Positions 60,551 through 64,000 of a stretch of DNA of 64,000 nucleotides are shown here, in pieces (within the stretch, counting starts at the first letter, position 1; each line of letters begins with the position of its first letter). This DNA comes from Spirosoma utsteinense (GTDB taxonomy: Bacteria > Bacteroidota > Bacteroidia > Cytophagales > Spirosomataceae): positions 186,001-250,000 of the forward strand of contig NZ_VFIA01000001.1 in NCBI RefSeq assembly GCF_014282275.1, written 5' to 3'. The notes below the pieces were generated by a model that saw only the letters and a program-made list of their open reading frames with translations, ran no database searches and was not told the origin of the DNA. Position numbers and translations under genes: made by a program.

Positions 60551-61959
60551 TCAATAGAAAACCTCTGTTTTGTTGGCTTCCAACTGCTCAATAAGTTGGG
60601 CATAAGGCCCCGTTTTAGCATCGCCCTGGGTAAGGGGATTGGACCGAAGGTGGAGCTTCTTCAGGTTTTTCAGCCGACTGAGGTCTGTGGGCAGTTCCTG
60701 TAAATTATTGTTGTTAAGGTCGAGCTCCTCCAGAGCAGGTAGTAACGACAATAGCGAAGGAGCTACGTTGAACCAGTTATAACTTATGTCCAGTACCCGC
60801 AGCTCGTTCAGGGTTGAGAAATTGACGGGTAGCTGGCTTATTCGATTATGGTGAGCATAGAGCATATGCAGGTTACGTAATTTGGCCAGGGATGCCGGAG
60901 AAGCTGAGTTAGTTCATTATGAGCAATGGCCAGCTGCTCAAGCCGCTTCATCCGTCCGATCCGGCGCGGTAATTCCCGGAGTTTATTGTAGTATAAATCA
61001 AGCACCGTCACGTGCCTGAGCCGTCCTATGGAGGCAGGCACGGCGGTGAGACCGGCGTTGTATAGATTCAGGTCGTTTAGCTTGTGTAGGCGACGAAGTG
61101 TCTTCATGTCCAGTGCTGCCAGCTTGTTATTGCCCAGCCAGAGACTTTCGAGACGGCGGTTCCGGTGAATAGCGGGCGGAACGCGCGTAAATTGGTTACT
61201 CTGTAGATTCAGCGCCCGTAAATGGGTGTTTCTGGTGATGAACACGCTGTCGTCCGGGATGGTATTACCCAGAAGACTAAGCCGTTTCAGGGTCGGAATA
61301 TCGGCTGTTAACCGGGCGGGAAGCGTATGAAGCCTGTTTTTTGATAAATCCAGCTCTTCCAGATTTGGAAAGCGGTACACGATATCCGGTACGTCCAGGA
61401 GATCGAGCTGGTTGAAGGCCAGCATCTTTACCGTGTCGGGCCGATTGGTTGACTGAGCAGCTTCCAGGGTGCTTACAATGCCTGCTCCGCGACGGATAGT
61501 GCGGGGTGCCACGACAGTTCTTCCGAACATGAATCCCAACATACTACGAAAGGGTACCGGCCCGCTGGCCGGGTAGGGGGTAGCAGCATAAAAGTCGGTT
61601 AAGACCCGAACCATCTGTTTAAGTACGGAGTCAGGTTGTGGCCGATCGGTGTCGATCAGCACGAACTCCGCGTTGCCGCTGGGCTGATAATATTCGTAGA
61701 CGATTACGTTGAACCCACGTTGAGGAACGTCGGCCCGCTTTTTCATAAACGTGTCGAACTGTTGCCCATGGGCCCGCATCGCATTCCCCAGCCCGGCCGG
61801 TTTAGCGCGAAAGAGGTTGGTTATGGCTGCGAATCTGGTGTCCAGGCCGGATTGGCTTAGCTGATAGGTGGCTGTATCTTTTAGCAGTATAACCTTCACC
61901 TGCGCCCATCCGGACAACGAAAACAGGGCTACTAACAGAAAAATGATGAAAAGTTTCAT
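60551..61959 (-). pseudogene. Secreted leucine-rich-repeat protein, split by a 2-nt frameshift
   Basis: The gene starts at ATG 61959 with a signal peptide (MKLFIIFLLVALFSLSGWAQ), a domain of ~170 residues without clear match (FNVIVYEYYQPSGNAEFVLI), then leucine-rich repeats of 23 residues (pattern LxxLxLxxNxLxxLPxxLxxL). Reading is lost at HNELTQL, near 60897-60903, and the original frame ends at 60838. The remaining repeats continue in another frame down to 60551, ending TEVFY. Removing two bases (one GA of the plus-strand GAGA) restores LTQLPASLAKLRNLHML, a perfect repeat register. A sequencing error would give an intact gene of about 466 residues. Function unknown; LRRs bind proteins. Confidence 0.78.
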
Positions 61960-62046
61960 ATTAAAACGTAACCTTTAGGTCTTTAACGATAAATATAGTT
62001 TAAAGATATAAAAAAAACTGAACCGGGTGTCTGGTACGAATAAAAA

Positions 62047-62085
62047 GCAGGGTCAGGCGAGTGAGCGGTGTATCCCTGACCCTGC
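62047..62085 (-). terminator. Terminator after the M16 peptidase gene
   Basis: An 11-bp perfect stem (gcagggtcagg / cctgaccctgc) followed on the minus strand by a T-rich tail (tttttatt), 40 nt after the stop at 62126. Confidence 0.75.
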
Positions 62086-62125
62086 ATAGACTTTTATCGT
62101 TCCTGGACTCCCGGTTCAGCCGGGG

Positions 62126-64000
62126 TTAGTCTTTCTTACTGCCGCTCACCGATGAAGCGGGTTGTTTTTCTGCCAGTTTCTTTGATGCTTTTTCAAAATC
62201 ACCTGCTTTGACGATAGTCAGCTTGTTATAGTCAATGTATTTTTTGACAGCTGCGTTGACCTGTTCGGGCGTTAGGGCGGCAATGCGTTTTTCGTAATCG
62301 GCGTCGTAAGCAAATGTTCGACCGTCGGCTTTGGTAAGGTATTGTGCCCACTTGCTGACCAGTATACCATCCTGCGATCGTTCTACCTGTTTGTTTTGCA
62401 GAACAGCTGTTTTAGCCGCTTTCAGCTCATCGGCGGTCACGCCGTCTTTCGCCATTTTTTCGATTTCTTCGCGATACGCTTTCTCCAGCCTCTCCGAGTT
62501 TTCGGGATTATAGATGGCATAGGAGCCAAAATTGGCCACTTTGTCGTTATCGTCGGCGTAGAGGAAAGAACCGACGCCATAGCTGACCCCTTCTTTCTGA
62601 CGGATGCGGGTGGCCAGGCGCGAGTTCAGGAAACCATCACCAAGGATGTAATTGGCCATGTAGAGGGCTGCATACTCCGGGTCGTCGTCGCGCATGGGGA
62701 ATTTCAAACCGGTCACGAACATGGCATTGGTCTTGTCGCTTGTCTGGATCGACTCCGTCTTGTTTTTCAGATCGGCGAAGAGCTGCATGGGTACACGGGC
62801 GAATGGTGTGGCGGCTTTCCACTTACCCAGGTCATTTTTGAGCGTGGTTCGGATAACCGGCTCATCGAACGCACCAACCACAGAAACTACGGCGTTCTGA
62901 GCGCCATAGTAATCTTTATAAAACTGCCTGACCTCGTTGACCGTTAACTTTTTAATAGCGTCGATCTCTTCATCGAACGTCATCGTATACCAGACGTGGC
63001 CTTTCGGGTACGGATTCATGGTACGCTGGGCAACGTTAAACGCGATGGCCTGCGGCTCCTGCTTCTGGGATTCGATCTGGGCCAGCCGTTCTTCTTTCAG
63101 TTTATTGAATTCCGCTTCGGGAAAGATCGGGTTTCGGAGGCAGTCGGTCACAATCTTCAGCACGGCTGCCAGATTTTCCTTCGCTGTTTCAATGCCGACG
63201 ATGGCACTTTGCCCGTTTTGGTACACATAGGCGCGGGCTTTCAGCTTGTCCAGCTCATCTTTTAGTTGTTGATACGACCGGGTTTTGGTGCCACGTTCGA
63301 GCATGGAAGCCGTAAAGCCGGCGGTCGTCATCTTATTCATCAAACTGGTCTCGTTGCCCATGCGAAGCTGGATCTGCATATTTACCGAGTTCCCCCGCGT
63401 ACTTTTAGGCAGCAGCGCATACTTGAGGCCATTGGCTTCCTGACCGCGTTTGGTACGGGCATCGATGTTGGCAGGCGATGCGTCGAAAGCTTCGCCAGCC
63501 GTTACCATCTTTTCGCCTTTATAATTGGTTACGAGCGACAGCACATCGGGGGCCGCTGGTATCTCGGCGCGGTCGGGCTTCTGATCGGGAATGAACAGGC
63601 CCACGGTGCGGTTGCTTGGTTTCAGGTAAGCCTGGGCCACGCGCTGTACGTCGGCGGGGGTCACCTTGCGGACGTTATCGCGGTAGAGGAACACCAGCCG
63701 CCAGTCGCCGGCCGCCATGTATTCGCTGAGTTGCAGGCCCACGCGGTCTACCTGCTTGAACATCAGGTCGATCGTGCTCAGGATCTTTGTTTTGGCACGC
63801 TCCACTTCTTCGGCTGTGGGCGCGTTTCGGCTGGCGTCGTCCAGTGTGTTCATCATCACGTTCCGGGCCGAGTCCAGCGAGCTTTCCTTGCGCACCTCCG
63901 CGTAGAAATAAGCGAAGCCGGGGTCATGCAGGGCGGGTGTCCAGCCATACTGAAAAGCGGCTTTCTTGTTCTCGACCAGGGCTTTATAGAGCCGGCCACT
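62126..64000 (-). CDS. M16 family (insulinase-like) zinc metallopeptidase, N-terminus outside window
   Basis: The reading frame is open to base 64000, giving 624 residues of a larger protein (relatives have ~900). The visible part begins inside the first M16 module (SGRLYKALVENKKAAFQYGW), whose catalytic HxxEH lies beyond the window, and continues through its second half (VAQAYLKPSNRTVGLFIP). The second M16 module starts near LKYALLPKSTRGNSV; at the expected HxxEH site it reads FTASMLERGT, so it lacks zinc ligands, as in the inactive half of such peptidases. The protein ends KLAEKQPASSVSGSKKD. It is probably secreted to the periplasm, as in Bacteroidota relatives, which I infer, since the signal would be at the missing end. 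Confidence 0.93.
   Translation of the reverse strand, partial: SGRLYKALVENKKAAFQYGWTPALHDPGFAYFYAEVRKESSLDSARNVMMNTLDDASRNAPTAEEVERAKTKILSTIDLMFKQVDRVGLQLSEYMAAGDWRLVFLYRDNVRKVTPADVQRVAQAYLKPSNRTVGLFIPDQKPDRAEIPAAPDVLSLVTNYKGEKMVTAGEAFDASPANIDARTKRGQEANGLKYALLPKSTRGNSVNMQIQLRMGNETSLMNKMTTAGFTASMLERGTKTRSYQQLKDELDKLKARAYVYQNGQSAIVGIETAKENLAAVLKIVTDCLRNPIFPEAEFNKLKEERLAQIESQKQEPQAIAFNVAQRTMNPYPKGHVWYTMTFDEEIDAIKKLTVNEVRQFYKDYYGAQNAVVSVVGAFDEPVIRTTLKNDLGKWKAATPFARVPMQLFADLKNKTESIQTSDKTNAMFVTGLKFPMRDDDPEYAALYMANYILGDGFLNSRLATRIRQKEGVSYGVGSFLYADDNDKVANFGSYAIYNPENSERLEKAYREEIEKMAKDGVTADELKAAKTAVLQNKQVERSQDGILVSKWAQYLTKADGRTFAYDADYEKRIAALTPEQVNAAVKKYIDYNKLTIVKAGDFEKASKKLAEKQPASSVSGSKKD

Noticed and set aside
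1-64000. CRISPR arrays, tRNA or rRNA genes, integrases or transposases
   Set aside because: Reading the intergenic stretches shows no spaced direct repeats of the right type, no cloverleaf candidate with TTCRANNC-like features, and no gene with mobile-element motifs.

Overview
The window looks like a chromosomal segment of a Bacteroidota member of the order Cytophagales, most likely Spirosoma or a close relative. The evidence is a moderate GC content, recurrent TAnnTTTG promoter boxes close to start codons, few Shine-Dalgarno sequences, an S16 protein with a long tail, a peptidase with a type IX secretion sorting domain, and families typical of this group (DUF4403, DUF2027-Smr, PIF1-like helicase with RecQ-type C-terminus). 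The genus is an inference. I see no phage, insertion sequence, CRISPR array, tRNA or rRNA.

Layout. 1-3.6 kb: end of a class V aminotransferase, a Gfo/Idh oxidoreductase and a two-gene ABC exporter. 3.7-10 kb: a TonB-dependent receptor, a cysteine hydrolase and a large secreted subtilase-like protein. 10-18.5 kb: lipid A-type acyltransferase, WbqC-like protein, clpC, GMC oxidoreductase, secreted phosphodiesterase-like protein and a duplicated outer membrane barrel protein. 18.6-27 kb: fabG, a VWA membrane protein, a helicase, a Smr protein and a DUF4403 lipoprotein. 27-32.2 kb: RNase P RNA, a GH20 hexosaminidase and the rpsP-rimM-trmD operon. 32.2-39.4 kb: mostly housekeeping genes (AsmA-like/GT51 transglycosylase, RluD-type pseudouridine synthase, Sua5-type tRNA modification enzyme, FKBP). 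39.7-42 kb: fatty acid desaturase plus CFA-type methyltransferase and a 41-residue membrane protein. 42-53 kb: fasciclin protein, two L,D-transpeptidases, an EcsC protein, a beta-lactamase-like hydrolase, a DMT transporter, an MCE/Mla lipid transporter and a lytic transglycosylase. 53.2-59.5 kb: a probable sugar-acid cluster. 59.5-64 kb: a second DMT transporter, a frameshifted leucine-rich-repeat gene and an M16 peptidase running off the end.

How genes work together. Three themes stand out. The first is envelope building: acyltransferase, GT51, L,D-transpeptidases, lytic transglycosylase and MCE transporter. The second is lipid tailoring by desaturase plus methyltransferase. The third is sugar oxidation: exported mutarotase, Tat-exported Gfo/Idh protein and exported SMP-30 lactonase beside a cytoplasmic SDR and an IlvD/Edd dehydratase, resembling a periplasmic aldose-to-aldonate route followed by cytoplasmic dehydration.

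The most unusual non-coding signal is a set of seven perfect inverted repeats with arms of 23-38 bp, each starting 0-9 nt after a stop codon. Two belong to a dispersed repeat family; the other five are unrelated in sequence. The RNase P RNA is also oversized, with about 108 nt where E. coli has about 23.
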